Positions 19,427-28,583 of a stretch of DNA of 64,000 nucleotides are shown piece by piece. Position 1 is the stretch's first letter. Every line of letters begins with the position of its first letter. Source of the DNA: Hyphomicrobium sp. 12-62-95 (GTDB lineage: Bacteria; Pseudomonadota; Alphaproteobacteria; Rhizobiales; Hyphomicrobiaceae); contig NCCZ01000001.1 of NCBI GenBank assembly GCA_002279935.1, positions 230,087 to 294,086 on the forward strand, read 5' to 3'. The translations under genes were made by a program, and so were the position numbers. The notes beneath the pieces were generated by a model. The model saw only the letters and a program-made list of their open reading frames with translations. It searched no databases and was not told where the DNA came from.

Positions 19427-20860
19427 GTGAACATTCATTCTTTATTGGGACTATTATTCGCCTTGCTGGTTTTAGTGCCGGTGGGATCGCCGCAGTTTGC
19501 TCTTGGTCAGGATGTGCCGGGCAACCAAGAGGCGACGCAGGAGGCCAGCTTCAAGACTGAAGAGCTGGACCAGATGCTGGCGCCGATCGCGCTGTATCCA
19601 GACGAGTTACTCGCCAATATCCTCATGGCGTCAACTTATCCGCTCGATGTCGTGCAGGCCGCTCGATGGCGTCAGGATCCGGCCAAGGCCAAACTAAAGG
19701 GCGATGCTCTCACCAAGGCGCTCGAAGAGAAAAACTGGGATCCGAGCATCAAGGCGCTCACAATGTTTCCCGATGTCCTTCAGATGTTGAGCGACAAGCT
19801 GGAGTGGACGCAAAAGCTGGGCGATGCATTTCTTGCGCAGGAGGATGATGTTTTTGCCCGTGTCCAGTTTCTTCGCCAGAAGGCCGAAGAGGCTGGTAAT
19901 CTGAAGACGACGAAACAGCAAAAAGTGACCAAGCGGGCCGATCCTGAAACGCGCGTTGAGTACATCGTCATTGAACCGGCCGAGCCCGATGTTATCTACG
20001 TCCCCGTCTACCAGCCGACTGTCGTCTATGGCTCGTGGTGGTATCCGTCCTACCCCCCCTATTATTGGAATTGGTACCCCGGAGCGACATTTGTTCGAGG
20101 CTTCTTTTGGGGCACGGGCTTTGCAATCGCAAACAATCTCTGGGGGTGGAACAGCTTCGACTGGAACCGCAACCGCATCGACATCGACGTCAACCGCTAC
20201 AACAACATCAACGTCAACCGGCCTAAAATCAGCGATAATTCGTGGCAGCATAATTCAAACCATCGTGGGCCTGTGCCTTACCGCGATCAGGCAACACGCG
20301 AAAAGTTTGGCAAGGACTCCAAGGGTCGCGAGAAGAATAAGGACCTCAGCGGCTTCGACAAAAGCAACGTCGGCGATCGGACTGATGTCGATCGCGTGAC
20401 GGATAAGCTCGGAGACCGCGATGGTTCAAAAGCCAAGGACAAGGCCGGCGACCGCGACATGTCAAAAGCCAAGGACAAGGCTGGCGATCGTGACGTGTCA
20501 AAAGCCAAGGACAAGGCCGGCGACCGTGACATGTCAAAAGCCAAGGACAAGGCTGGCGATCGTGACGTGTCAAAGGCCAAGGACAAGGCAAGCGATCGCG
20601 ATCCATCGAAGGCCAAGTCCAAGGACAAGGTGGGGAGCGGAAAAGGCAAACCTGCCACCAAGGACGTCAAAAAGAGCGCGAACAAATCTCCCAAGGCCTC
20701 ACCGAAGGCCATGGACGTCAAACCGAAGGCGCAGGTGAAGAAGCAAGTTGATCGTGGCAACGTGAGCCGGCAATCCGCCGCGTCCCATCCCAAGGCCAAT
20801 CGGGGTGGAGGCGGTGGAGGCCGAGGCGGTGGAGGCCGAGGAGGTGGCGGAAGACGTTGA
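19427..20860 (+). CDS. Exported DUF3300 protein with tandem repeats and Gly-rich tail
   Basis: The 477-aa protein has a signal peptide, then the DUF3300 domain (LDQMLAPIALYPDELLANIL through YVPVYQPTVVYG and a Tyr/Trp/Pro-rich YPSYPPYYWNWYPG). The second half is low complexity: six 12-residue units of the type GDRDxSKAKDKA at about residues 329-400, a Lys-rich stretch, and a Gly/Arg tail. The function of DUF3300 is unknown; it is usually next to DUF2950, as here. The start at 19427 is a GTG, with GGGAG several bases upstream. Confidence 0.85.
   Translation: MNIHSLLGLLFALLVLVPVGSPQFALGQDVPGNQEATQEASFKTEELDQMLAPIALYPDELLANILMASTYPLDVVQAARWRQDPAKAKLKGDALTKALEEKNWDPSIKALTMFPDVLQMLSDKLEWTQKLGDAFLAQEDDVFARVQFLRQKAEEAGNLKTTKQQKVTKRADPETRVEYIVIEPAEPDVIYVPVYQPTVVYGSWWYPSYPPYYWNWYPGATFVRGFFWGTGFAIANNLWGWNSFDWNRNRIDIDVNRYNNINVNRPKISDNSWQHNSNHRGPVPYRDQATREKFGKDSKGREKNKDLSGFDKSNVGDRTDVDRVTDKLGDRDGSKAKDKAGDRDMSKAKDKAGDRDVSKAKDKAGDRDMSKAKDKAGDRDVSKAKDKASDRDPSKAKSKDKVGSGKGKPATKDVKKSANKSPKASPKAMDVKPKAQVKKQVDRGNVSRQSAASHPKANRGGGGGGRGGGGRGGGGRR
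20411..20626 (+). repeat. Six 36-bp in-frame tandem repeats, with 72-bp higher-order unit
   Basis: Six consecutive 36-bp units begin at 20411, 20447, 20483, 20519, 20555 and 20591 and encode GDRDxSKAKDKA; the last is degenerate (SDRDPSKAKSKD). Units 2 and 4 differ by one base, and units 3 and 5 differ by two, so the array grew by duplicating a 72-bp pair. It lies inside the DUF3300 gene and keeps the frame. Confidence 0.9.
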
Positions 20861-20940
20861 TGATTCCGGCCTACGCCGGGATCTATCTTATCAATCCGAC
20901 ATCGCCCCAGCAATCGCCCAACCTCAATTGGAAAACAGCC

Positions 20941-21909
20941 ATGCTAGCCCTTGATCGAAAAACCCCCGCAATCTGGTATCTTTCGACGCTTGCATTCAGC
21001 TTCTGCGTCGTGGCAGGGACCCTAATCGGTGGCGCAACCGCTTTTGCCCAATCCAAAGATATTGCCACCTATTCAACGGCAGAAGACGCCGTCGCAGGAC
21101 TTTTGGCGGCCGTCAGATCGGAAGACCCCGCCGTAGAAATCGTGAAGGTTCTAGGTCCAGACGGCGAGGACATCGCCATCTCCGGCGATCCGATTGACGA
21201 CGAGGCACGCCGTGAGCGCTTTTTAACCGCGTTCGACGAGGCTCATAAAATCGACCAGCAAGACCAAGCGAAGTTTGTTCTTGTTATCGGAAAAGACGAG
21301 TATCCATTTCCAATCCCGATAGCATCTGAGGGCGGGAAATGGTTCTGGGACACGAAAGCCGGCATCAATGAGATCCTGACGCGCCGGATCGGCGAGAATG
21401 AGTTGAACACGGTCCAGGTTATGCGAACCTATGTTGCGGCCCAGCTTGAATACGCAGAAAAGGAGCGCGACAATAAGGGTATTCAATACGCGCGCCGTCT
21501 CATGAGCCGGGAGGGCCGCAAGGATGGTCTATACTGGCCGGCCGCAGAGGGCGAAGAAGAGAGCCCAATTGGTCCCCTGATCGCCAAAGCCCAGAGCGAG
21601 GGCTACAAAGCCAAATCATCGGCGGAAGCCCAGCCGGCTTACCACGGCTACGTCTACAGAATGCTCTATGGTCAGGGCCGCAATGCTGCTGACGGCGCCC
21701 GCGACTACATCGTCAACGACCGCATGATCGGTGGCTTTGCTCTCATTGCGACGCCAGCCGATTACGGAAATTCCGGCATTATGACCTTTATCGTCAATCA
21801 CGACGGCGAGGTTTACGAGCAGGACCTCGGTCCAGACACACAAACGGCTGCGCGGGGCATCAAATTGTTCGATCCCGATTCAAATTGGAAGAAAGTGGCC
21901 AACGAGTAG
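20941..21909 (+). CDS. DUF2950 family exported protein
   Basis: The frame is open from 20857, overlapping the previous gene by four bases, but the ATG at 20941 (322 aa) gives a good signal peptide ending GGATAFAQS. The mature part shows the DUF2950 pattern: FSTAEDAVAGL-like start, GKDEYPFPIPIASEGGKWFWDTKAG, a long middle with AYHGYVYRMLYGQG, and GFALIATPADYGNSGIMTFIVNHDGEVYEQDLG. Function unknown; the pairing with DUF3300 suggests a joint envelope role. If the upstream start at 20857 is used, 28 residues are added without signal-peptide logic. Confidence 0.85.
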   Translation: MLALDRKTPAIWYLSTLAFSFCVVAGTLIGGATAFAQSKDIATYSTAEDAVAGLLAAVRSEDPAVEIVKVLGPDGEDIAISGDPIDDEARRERFLTAFDEAHKIDQQDQAKFVLVIGKDEYPFPIPIASEGGKWFWDTKAGINEILTRRIGENELNTVQVMRTYVAAQLEYAEKERDNKGIQYARRLMSREGRKDGLYWPAAEGEEESPIGPLIAKAQSEGYKAKSSAEAQPAYHGYVYRMLYGQGRNAADGARDYIVNDRMIGGFALIATPADYGNSGIMTFIVNHDGEVYEQDLGPDTQTAARGIKLFDPDSNWKKVANE

Positions 21910-22016
21910 TTTCGATCTTCGGCAGCAAGGAGAACCAACCCAAGTCTTCGCTGTAAAACTCAATCGCGTTAGTGAGCCACTTAAGAGCACTGTTGCGCTA
22001 AGCGAGTTGCCAAGCC

Positions 22017-22541
22017 ATGGATCTGCGCTCCTACGCTCGCTCTTTCACGTTGAAGAATGGCGTCGAGATCACGTTGCGCGCAATACGCTCTGATGACCGC
22101 GAGCGGCTGCGTACCGCTATCGGCCACCTCGAACCTGGAACGCTTTACACGCGCTTCTTCGGCGCCAAAAAGGAATTGAGCGAAACCGAATTGACGGCCG
22201 CCACTGACGTCGATTTCGGCGAAGTCTTTGCTCTAGTGGCCGTCCTCAGTAGCGACCCTGAAATCATCATCGGAGGAGGCCGCTACGTTCGCGTGCCCGG
22301 GGTGGACCCTGCCGAAGCAGAGGTCGCGTTTATGGTGGAAGAGGACTACCAGGGTCTAGGGCTCGCCAGCTTAATTTTGCGCGAGCTGAGCGCCGCTGCG
22401 AAGGTAGCGGACGTGGTGTATTTCATCGCCGAGGTCCTGCCAGGCAATACGGCTATGCTGACTGTTTTCCGGCGCAGCGGCCATAAAATGTCGAGCCGTG
22501 TCGATGGTGGCGTCGTGCATGTGCGGTTGGCTCTATTATGA
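22017..22541 (+). CDS. GNAT family N-acetyltransferase
   Basis: The 174-aa protein has the GNAT core: an N-terminal LRAIRSDDRERLRTAI segment and the acetyl-CoA binding loop EEDYQGLGLASLILREL. Similar stand-alone domains resemble the C-terminal acetyltransferase of protein lysine acetylases. Because acetate kinase and phosphotransacetylase are encoded just downstream, a link to acetyl metabolism is possible, but the acceptor is unknown. Confidence 0.82.
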   Translation: MDLRSYARSFTLKNGVEITLRAIRSDDRERLRTAIGHLEPGTLYTRFFGAKKELSETELTAATDVDFGEVFALVAVLSSDPEIIIGGGRYVRVPGVDPAEAEVAFMVEEDYQGLGLASLILRELSAAAKVADVVYFIAEVLPGNTAMLTVFRRSGHKMSSRVDGGVVHVRLALL

Positions 22542-22630
22542 CAGCATTCAAACGCTATTTTCCGCATTAATGCAATTTGATACGTTTCCGGATATTCAGT
22601 GTAATTCTGGATTGCCAATTTTTTCCTTTG

Positions 22631-22644
22631 TTGATTCACGTCAA
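22631..22644 (+). promoter_or_regulatory. FixK/FNR-type box upstream of the DUF3141 operon
   Basis: TTGATTCACGTCAA matches TTGA-N6-TCAA perfectly. It is centred 58 bp before the DUF3141 start codon, so a class II arrangement (centre at -41.5) would place the transcript start about 17 bases before the ATG. Oxygen-dependent activation is inferred from the family of the site. Confidence 0.65.
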
Positions 22645-22695
22645 CACTTGAGCTCGGACGCCGCGATATCCGATTGAACGATCAGCGCGACATAA

Positions 22696-25056
22696 ATGAA
22701 AAATATTTGGCGACTTCTGGCCACGCGCGTCAGTCCAATCGGGAGTGCCCCTGCTGTGAAGTCCTCGAAATCAGGTCCGCTCGCTTCGCCGGGGGCGTTG
22801 ATCGAAGATATGCCCGCAGTTGTCAGCGCGGCCGCTGCGCCGTCGCTCGATGCTTGGAACTATTGGGTCGATGCATGGCAGCGAAATTTGCTGTTCTTGG
22901 ATGTGATGCGTCAGCGTAGCGAGCGCTATGCCGAGCATGCAGCGAAATCGGCCCCGCACGTCTTGAAGTTCGAGTGCGATCTCGTCGTCGATGGACGAAA
23001 ACTACAAAGGCCTGTGAATTATGCGTTGGTTCGGGTCCGTCCGCCCCATGGTCTGGAGATAGACGAAAAAAAGCGTCCCTTTGTGGTGGTCGATCCGCGC
23101 GCCGGACACGGTCCTGGCATTGGCGGGTTTAAGGCCGACAGCGAAATTGGCGTGGCCCTAAAGGCTGGGCATCCTTGCTACTTCATAGGTTTTCTGCCCG
23201 AGCCAATGCCTGGGCAGACGATCGAGGACGTTGCGCACGCCGAAGTACAATTTCTGGAACGGGTGATTGCGCTCCATCCGGAAGCAGACGGGCGACCGGC
23301 GGTTGTCGGAAATTGTCAGGCTGGTTGGGCGGTGATGATCGTCGCGGCCATGCGGCCGGATCTTGTGGGGCCTGTCATTCTTGCCGGTGCGCCTTTGTCG
23401 TACTGGAACGGGGTGCACGGTGAAAATCCCATGCGTTACACAGGTGGCCTTGTCGGCGGCACGTGGATCACGGCTCTGACCGGCGATCTCGGGGCTGGAA
23501 AATTCGACGGCGCTTGGCTCGTTACGAACTTCGAGAACCTCAATCCCTCCAACACCTATTGGTCTAAATCGTACAACCTATATTCGAAGATCGATACGGA
23601 AGTGCCGCGCTTCCTTGAATTCGAGCAGTGGTGGGGTGGGCACGTAAATCTCAACGCTGAAGAGATGCAATTCATCGCCGACAAACTGTTCGTCGGCAAC
23701 AAACTCGCAACAGGAGAGCTTAAGCTCCAAGATGGAACGCGGATCGATTTGCGCAACATTCGCACGCCCATCGTCGTTTTTTGCTCGAAAGGCGACAACA
23801 TCACGCCGCCGCCGCAGGCACTCGGATGGATCCTCGATCTATACGGCAGCGTCGATGATATTCGCGCAAACGGCCAGACGATCGTCTATTCGGTGCATGA
23901 GAACATTGGCCATTTAGGCATATTCGTATCGGGTTCCGTCGCGAAGAAGGAGCACGACGAGTTCGCGAGCAATATCGACCTCATCGATATTCTACCGCCC
24001 GGGCTCTATGAAGCCGTCATGACGCCGAAGGATATGACTGATCCCACAGCGGACTTGGTCGAGGGCGGTTATCTTGTCCGCTTCGAGAGCCGCACACTCG
24101 ATGATATCCGGGCATTCGGGGGCAATACGCTGGAGGATGAGCGGAAGTTCGCGGCGGCAGCGCGTGTGTCGGAAATCAATCTCGGCCTTTACAAGACGCT
24201 TTGGCAGCCGTGGGTCAAAATGTTCGCCAACGCGGGTAATGCGGAGATGATGCGCCGCATGCATCAAGCGCGTCTGCCGTATGAGATGTTTAAGACCGAC
24301 AGTCCGATCTGGCGCACACTCGATCCGCTGATCGAAAGTGCGAAGTCCGACCGGCACGCCGTGGCGCAGAGCAATCCATTCTGGCAGGCGCAGGAGATGT
24401 ATTCGGATTGGATCATCGCCGCCCTCGATGGCTATCGGGACCTCCGCGACAAATGGCAGGAAGAGTGGTTTCACGCTTTTTATGGTTCGCCGGTTCTGCA
24501 GGCAATGCTTGGCCTCAGTGGGTCGGAGGCCGATGTGCGTCCGAAGCCAGCCACTGACCGCAATTACCAGATGCTTGTTGAGCACCGTATCGAAGAGCTC
24601 AAAGCCAACATGGCGGCCGGTGGGCCAGTGGAGGCAGCATTGCGCGCGCTCCTTTACATCCGGCTTTCGGAAGGGGCGGCGGACGAGCGCTCGCTCGCGC
24701 TTCTGCGCCGCATTCGGCAGGAAGCGGGGAAGAGACTGCCTATCAAAGCCTTCAAGAAAATGCTGCGCGAGCAGTTTTTCATGCTGATGATCGACGAACG
24801 CGGCGCACTCGATGCCATTCCGGAGATGCTCGCCCGGGATCCGGATGGAGCGGCTGATATGACAAGCAAACTCGATCGCATGATCGAGGCGATTCATCTT
24901 CAGAACCCCCAAGCGAAAAAGCGATTCAAGGAAATGCGTGAAATCTTTGCCGAGCCGCATGCGGCGCGAGGTCAAGTCGAGAGGCCCAGTACGTCTCCAC
25001 GCAGCGTGCATGTGCTGCCTGACCACAAGGGCCACGGGCCTCGGCACCGCACCTAA
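22696..25056 (+). CDS. DUF3141 protein, PHA-synthase-like alpha/beta hydrolase
   Basis: This 786-aa protein has an alpha/beta-hydrolase core related to class I/III PHA synthases. The nucleophile elbow is GNCQAGW with Cys207, the Asp is in SKGDNITPPP (Asp367) and the His in ENIGHLGIF (His406), the same triad order as PhaC. The C-terminal 350 residues are helical and specific to DUF3141. Cys instead of Ser favours acyl transfer over hydrolysis. It is the first gene of the operon running to 30706. The ATG at 22696 has no strong ribosome site; a later start (22810) cannot be excluded. Polymer synthesis is inferred, not shown. Confidence 0.82.
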   Translation: MKNIWRLLATRVSPIGSAPAVKSSKSGPLASPGALIEDMPAVVSAAAAPSLDAWNYWVDAWQRNLLFLDVMRQRSERYAEHAAKSAPHVLKFECDLVVDGRKLQRPVNYALVRVRPPHGLEIDEKKRPFVVVDPRAGHGPGIGGFKADSEIGVALKAGHPCYFIGFLPEPMPGQTIEDVAHAEVQFLERVIALHPEADGRPAVVGNCQAGWAVMIVAAMRPDLVGPVILAGAPLSYWNGVHGENPMRYTGGLVGGTWITALTGDLGAGKFDGAWLVTNFENLNPSNTYWSKSYNLYSKIDTEVPRFLEFEQWWGGHVNLNAEEMQFIADKLFVGNKLATGELKLQDGTRIDLRNIRTPIVVFCSKGDNITPPPQALGWILDLYGSVDDIRANGQTIVYSVHENIGHLGIFVSGSVAKKEHDEFASNIDLIDILPPGLYEAVMTPKDMTDPTADLVEGGYLVRFESRTLDDIRAFGGNTLEDERKFAAAARVSEINLGLYKTLWQPWVKMFANAGNAEMMRRMHQARLPYEMFKTDSPIWRTLDPLIESAKSDRHAVAQSNPFWQAQEMYSDWIIAALDGYRDLRDKWQEEWFHAFYGSPVLQAMLGLSGSEADVRPKPATDRNYQMLVEHRIEELKANMAAGGPVEAALRALLYIRLSEGAADERSLALLRRIRQEAGKRLPIKAFKKMLREQFFMLMIDERGALDAIPEMLARDPDGAADMTSKLDRMIEAIHLQNPQAKKRFKEMREIFAEPHAARGQVERPSTSPRSVHVLPDHKGHGPRHRT

Positions 25057-25101
25057 TCGCTAATAGATAACCAGATCAATACGAAAATAGGGAGCAGCAC
25101 T

Positions 25102-25533
25102 ATGTCTGGAATTCTCAGCCCAAAGGACTTGAGCCTCATTAGCAGCGCCGCCGACGACGCGAAGGTGAACGAGGAGCGCCAGGAGCGTGAAAAGAAGGCC
25201 AAGCAGAAGAAGGAGCTGCAGGATGCCTTCATGTCCCAAGATATTCATCCTGAAGTCTATGAGCGGTTGAATAAGGCCGTCAGCCGCGCTGCTGAGCTCG
25301 GGCAAACGCAATTTCAAGTCATGACTTTCCCAGCGTCCTACTGCAACGATCATGGCCGTAAGATCAATAATCTTGACCCCAATTGGCCAGACTCACTCGA
25401 GGGCTTTGCGAAGCGCGCATACGACTTCTACGTCCGTGAGTTGAAGCCACTCGGGTACAAGATGCATTGCGAGATCATCAGCTTCCCTGGCGGGGTTCCT
25501 GGCGAGGTCGGTATGTTTTTGAAGTGGGCTTGA
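25102..25533 (+). CDS. Conserved small cytoplasmic protein of the DUF3141 operon
   Basis: The 143-aa protein begins with a highly charged helix (EERQEREKKAKQKKELQDAF) that may form a coiled coil, followed by a compact domain with FPASYCNDHGRKINN and FPGGVPGEVGMFLKWA. I do not recognise the family. It has no signal peptide. A GGGAG ribosome site precedes the ATG. It lies 45 bp after the DUF3141 gene and before the phosphotransacylase, so an accessory role to one of them, for instance phasin-like, is possible but unproven. Confidence 0.7.
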   Translation: MSGILSPKDLSLISSAADDAKVNEERQEREKKAKQKKELQDAFMSQDIHPEVYERLNKAVSRAAELGQTQFQVMTFPASYCNDHGRKINNLDPNWPDSLEGFAKRAYDFYVRELKPLGYKMHCEIISFPGGVPGEVGMFLKWA

Positions 25534-25534
25534 T

Positions 25535-25557
25535 GGCACCGCATTTGATGCGGTGCC
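25535..25557. promoter_or_regulatory. Perfect intra-operon hairpin before the phosphotransacylase gene
   Basis: GGCACCGCAT / ATGCGGTGCC form a perfect 10-bp stem with a three-base loop, starting two bases after the preceding stop codon. No T-run follows, so it is not a classical terminator. It may stabilise mRNA, cause processing, or set the expression ratio inside the operon. Confidence 0.6.
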
Positions 25558-25603
25558 GATGCCTGCGGCAACAAATTCAAACACAAATCGAACGGTAGCA
25601 GCG

Positions 25604-26569
25604 ATGTCCTCGCGAAAGACGCCTGCCGTGCCTGAGCGCACGCACGAGAAATACGATCGCCTGATTGCGCTGGCAAAGACCATGCCCGCTGTCTCCGCGG
25701 CCGTTGCTTATCCTTGCGACGAGGCTTCTCTGGCCGGCGCAATGGAGGCGGCTGAGGCAGGGCTCATTGTTCCGATTCTCGTTGGTCCCAAGTCTACGGT
25801 CGAGGCGGTTGCTGCAAAATTCGGGATCGATCTTCGTGGCGCAGAGATCGTCGATGTGCCGCACAGCCAAGAGGCTGCGATGAAGGCGGTGGAGATTGTC
25901 CGAACAGGGCGCGCCGAAGTGCTCATGAAGGGCAGCCTCCACTCGGACGAGCTGCTGTCGGCAGTGGCCAAAAAGGATACGGGTCTCAGAACTGGGCGGC
26001 GCATCAGCCATGTCTTCATCATGGACGTGCCCGACCATCCGCAAACGCTCTTTATCACGGATGCTGCCGTCAACATATTTCCAGATTTGATGGCGAAGCG
26101 CGACATCGTGCAGAACGCCATCGATCTCTTTCAGGGGCTGGGGCTCGGGACACCAAAGGTCGCTATCCTGTCAGCCGTCGAGACAGTCACTGTCAGTATT
26201 CCTTCAACACTGGAAGCCGCGGCGCTTTGCAAGATGGCCGACCGGGGACAAATCACGGGAGGCATTCTCGACGGGCCTCTCGCGTTCGATAATGCGATCA
26301 GTCCCGAGGCAGCGAAAATCAAAGGTATCAAGTCTGATGTCGCGGGCCGGGCAGATATCCTGGTCGTTCCCGATCTGGAAGCTGGCAATATGCTGGCAAA
26401 AAACCTCTCGTTTCTCTCGCACGCCGACGCCGCAGGAATCGTATTAGGCGCACGAGTCCCGATTATCCTTACATCGCGGGCCGACAGCGTGCGCACCCGC
26501 ATGGCATCTTGCGCCGTTGCGGTTGCGTTTGCGCATAGCCAGCGCTCCAATGCACCAATCCGGTCGTAG
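25604..26569 (+). CDS. pta: Phosphate acetyl/butyryltransferase
   Basis: The 321-aa protein is a short, single-domain phosphotransacylase: LIALAKTMPAVSAAVAYPCDEASL at the start, then LMKGSLHSDELL, TGRRISHVFIMDVP, and GILDGPLAFDNAISPEAA near the end. It converts acyl-CoA and phosphate to acyl-phosphate and CoA and passes this to the acetate kinase encoded three bases downstream. The frame is open from 25553 (GTG) and has an ATG at 25559; I prefer 25604 because the hairpin 25535-25557 would block the earlier starts. Acetyl against propionyl or butyryl specificity cannot be read from the sequence. Confidence 0.88.
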   Translation: MSSRKTPAVPERTHEKYDRLIALAKTMPAVSAAVAYPCDEASLAGAMEAAEAGLIVPILVGPKSTVEAVAAKFGIDLRGAEIVDVPHSQEAAMKAVEIVRTGRAEVLMKGSLHSDELLSAVAKKDTGLRTGRRISHVFIMDVPDHPQTLFITDAAVNIFPDLMAKRDIVQNAIDLFQGLGLGTPKVAILSAVETVTVSIPSTLEAAALCKMADRGQITGGILDGPLAFDNAISPEAAKIKGIKSDVAGRADILVVPDLEAGNMLAKNLSFLSHADAAGIVLGARVPIILTSRADSVRTRMASCAVAVAFAHSQRSNAPIRS

Positions 26570-26571
26570 CT

Positions 26572-27786
26572 ATGAGCAATACGATCCTTGTCATCAACGC
26601 CGGCAGTTCGAGCATAAAATTCCAGCTGTTTGCGCTCAGTGGCGGAAGTGGACTCGAGCGGCGGCTTAAAGGCCAGATCGATGGCATCGGTGTTAATCCG
26701 CACCTTATTGCAAAGGATTCCACTGGCGCGATTCTCGTGGATGCCACATGGACTGGGCCGGACGTTCCGGCCGCGCCCGAAGCCCTCGCAAGGGTGGTCG
26801 AGTTTCTCAAAGAGTATCTTGGGGGCAAGCTGCCAATTGCCGTTGGGCATCGGGTCGTTCATGGCGGCATTGCGTTTGATGCGCCGACGGTGGTGACCCC
26901 TGAGATCGTTGCAAAGCTTGAAACGTTCGTTTCGCTGGCACCCCTGCACCAGCCCAATAACCTCGCGCCGATCAAATCCATTCTCGAACGCCTGCCGCAC
27001 ATCACGCAGGTCGCGTGCTTCGATACGGCGTTCCATCGCGGTCACCCTGAACTTGCTGACCGCTATGCGATCCCGGAGCCGCTGTACCGTGAGGGCGTGC
27101 GCCGCTATGGCTTCCACGGCTTGTCCTATGAATACATCGCTAGCCGTTTGAAAAGTGCTGCGCCGCATTTGGCTAACGGCAAGGTGGTTGTTGCGCATCT
27201 GGGCAGCGGTGCTTCTATGTGCGCGCTCGGGAACGGGCACAGCATCGACAGCAGTATGGGCTTCACGGCGCTTGATGGCCTTCCCATGGGCACGCGCCCG
27301 GGACAGCTCGATGCCGGCATCGTGCTCTATCTCCTACAGCAGAAGGGCATGACTGCGCCCCAGATCGAGCGCTTTCTCTATAACGACTGCGGGTTGAAGG
27401 GGCTGTCCGGCCTCAGCAACGATGTTCGCGTTCTTCTCGGTAGCGACGATCGGCGCGCACGGTTGGCGATCGACTACTTCGTTCACCGCATCGCGCTCAT
27501 GGCTGGCTCACTCGGTGCGGCGCTGGAAGGTATCGACGGGTTCGTGTTCACAGCTGGTGTGGGAGAGAATGCCCCCGCTATCCGGTCTGCCGTCGTGAAG
27601 CGGTTGGCTTGGCTCGGCGCCGAGCTAGATGATCAGGCGAACTTGCGCGGAGCCGACGTCATCTCCAGCAAACATTCCCGTATCGAGGTCCGGGTCATTG
27701 CGACCGATGAGGAACTCATGATTGCAAAGCACACCATGGAATGCCTTGCGGCGGCGAAGATGCGTACAACGGAGCAGCAACAATGA
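26572..27786 (+). CDS. ackA: Acetate kinase
   Basis: AckA makes ATP from acyl-phosphate and ADP. The 404 residues include NAGSSSIKFQLF at the start, GHRVVHGG, the catalytic region FDTAFHRGHPELA, HLGSGASMCALGNG, GLPMGTRPGQLDAG and the C-terminal FTAGVGENAPAIR. The ATG lies three bases after the pta stop, and the stop overlaps the fabI start (ATGA), so pta, ackA and fabI are translationally coupled. Placement under a FixK-like box fits substrate-level phosphorylation at low oxygen. Confidence 0.95.
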   Translation: MSNTILVINAGSSSIKFQLFALSGGSGLERRLKGQIDGIGVNPHLIAKDSTGAILVDATWTGPDVPAAPEALARVVEFLKEYLGGKLPIAVGHRVVHGGIAFDAPTVVTPEIVAKLETFVSLAPLHQPNNLAPIKSILERLPHITQVACFDTAFHRGHPELADRYAIPEPLYREGVRRYGFHGLSYEYIASRLKSAAPHLANGKVVVAHLGSGASMCALGNGHSIDSSMGFTALDGLPMGTRPGQLDAGIVLYLLQQKGMTAPQIERFLYNDCGLKGLSGLSNDVRVLLGSDDRRARLAIDYFVHRIALMAGSLGAALEGIDGFVFTAGVGENAPAIRSAVVKRLAWLGAELDDQANLRGADVISSKHSRIEVRVIATDEELMIAKHTMECLAAAKMRTTEQQQ

Positions 27787-28565
27787 TGGATCCTGCTAAG
27801 TTCAAACTTCTCAAGGGCAAGAAGGCGCTCGTGACGGGGATCGCGAACGACCAGTCGATCGCGTGGGGTTGCGCAAAGGCTTTCAGTGCTTTGGGTGCCG
27901 ACCTCGCTGTGACCTACCGTAGCGAGAAAACAAAGCGCTTCGTCGATCCCATTATCGGTGAGGTCAAGCCCTCGATCTATATGCCGATGGACGTGGAGCA
28001 TCCCGGCGAACTCGAAGCGGTCTTCGAGACGATAGAGAAGAAATGGGGCAAGCTCGACATTGTCCTGCATTCGATTGCGTTTGCGCCGAAGGCGGATCTT
28101 CAGGGTCGCGTCGTCGATTGCTCCAAGGACGGCTTCCTGATGGCGATGGAGTTGTCGTGCTGGTCGTTCATCCGGATGGCGAAACTCGCTGAGCCCCTGA
28201 TGAAGGACGGCGGCACGATCTTTACGATGACCTACTACGGGTCCCAGATGGTTGTTGAGAACTACAATATGATGGGGCCCGTGAAGGCGGCACTCGAGTG
28301 CGCAACGCGCTACATCGCAGCCGAGCTCGGTCCCAAAGGTATTCGCGCGCATGCGATTTCTCCTGGTCCGCTCAAGACGCGCGCGGCGTCCGGCATCGGC
28401 GAATTCGATAAGCTCCTGAAGAAGGCCGAGGCGAAGGCGCCGGCCCGGCATCTCGTATCTATCGATGATGTTGGTCTCGCGGTTGCTTTCCTTGCCCTCG
28501 ACGGGGCGAAGCTGATTACGGGCGACACGATCTACGTCGATGGCGGCTATCACATCATCGACTGA
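27783..28565 (+). CDS. fabI: FabI-type enoyl-[acyl-carrier-protein] reductase
   Basis: The 260-aa protein is a FabI-type short-chain reductase: GKKALVTGIANDQSIAWGCA at the cofactor site, LDIVLHSIAFAPKADLQG, and the Y-x6-K active site in ENYNMMGPVKAALE. It ends GDTIYVDGGYHIID. Either of two consecutive ATGs (27783 or 27786) overlaps the ackA stop. It reduces enoyl-ACP or enoyl-CoA with NAD(P)H. Its presence within a fermentation-like operon suggests a second, conditional copy, possibly oxidising NADH rather than serving bulk lipid synthesis. Confidence 0.9.
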   Translation: MMDPAKFKLLKGKKALVTGIANDQSIAWGCAKAFSALGADLAVTYRSEKTKRFVDPIIGEVKPSIYMPMDVEHPGELEAVFETIEKKWGKLDIVLHSIAFAPKADLQGRVVDCSKDGFLMAMELSCWSFIRMAKLAEPLMKDGGTIFTMTYYGSQMVVENYNMMGPVKAALECATRYIAAELGPKGIRAHAISPGPLKTRAASGIGEFDKLLKKAEAKAPARHLVSIDDVGLAVAFLALDGAKLITGDTIYVDGGYHIID

Positions 28566-28583
28566 CTATAGCCGAGGAACCCC

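Noticed and set aside
20411..20626. Regular 36-bp repeats resembling a CRISPR array
   Set aside because: Units are contiguous without unique spacers, stay in frame and encode GDRDxSKAKDKA inside the DUF3300 gene.
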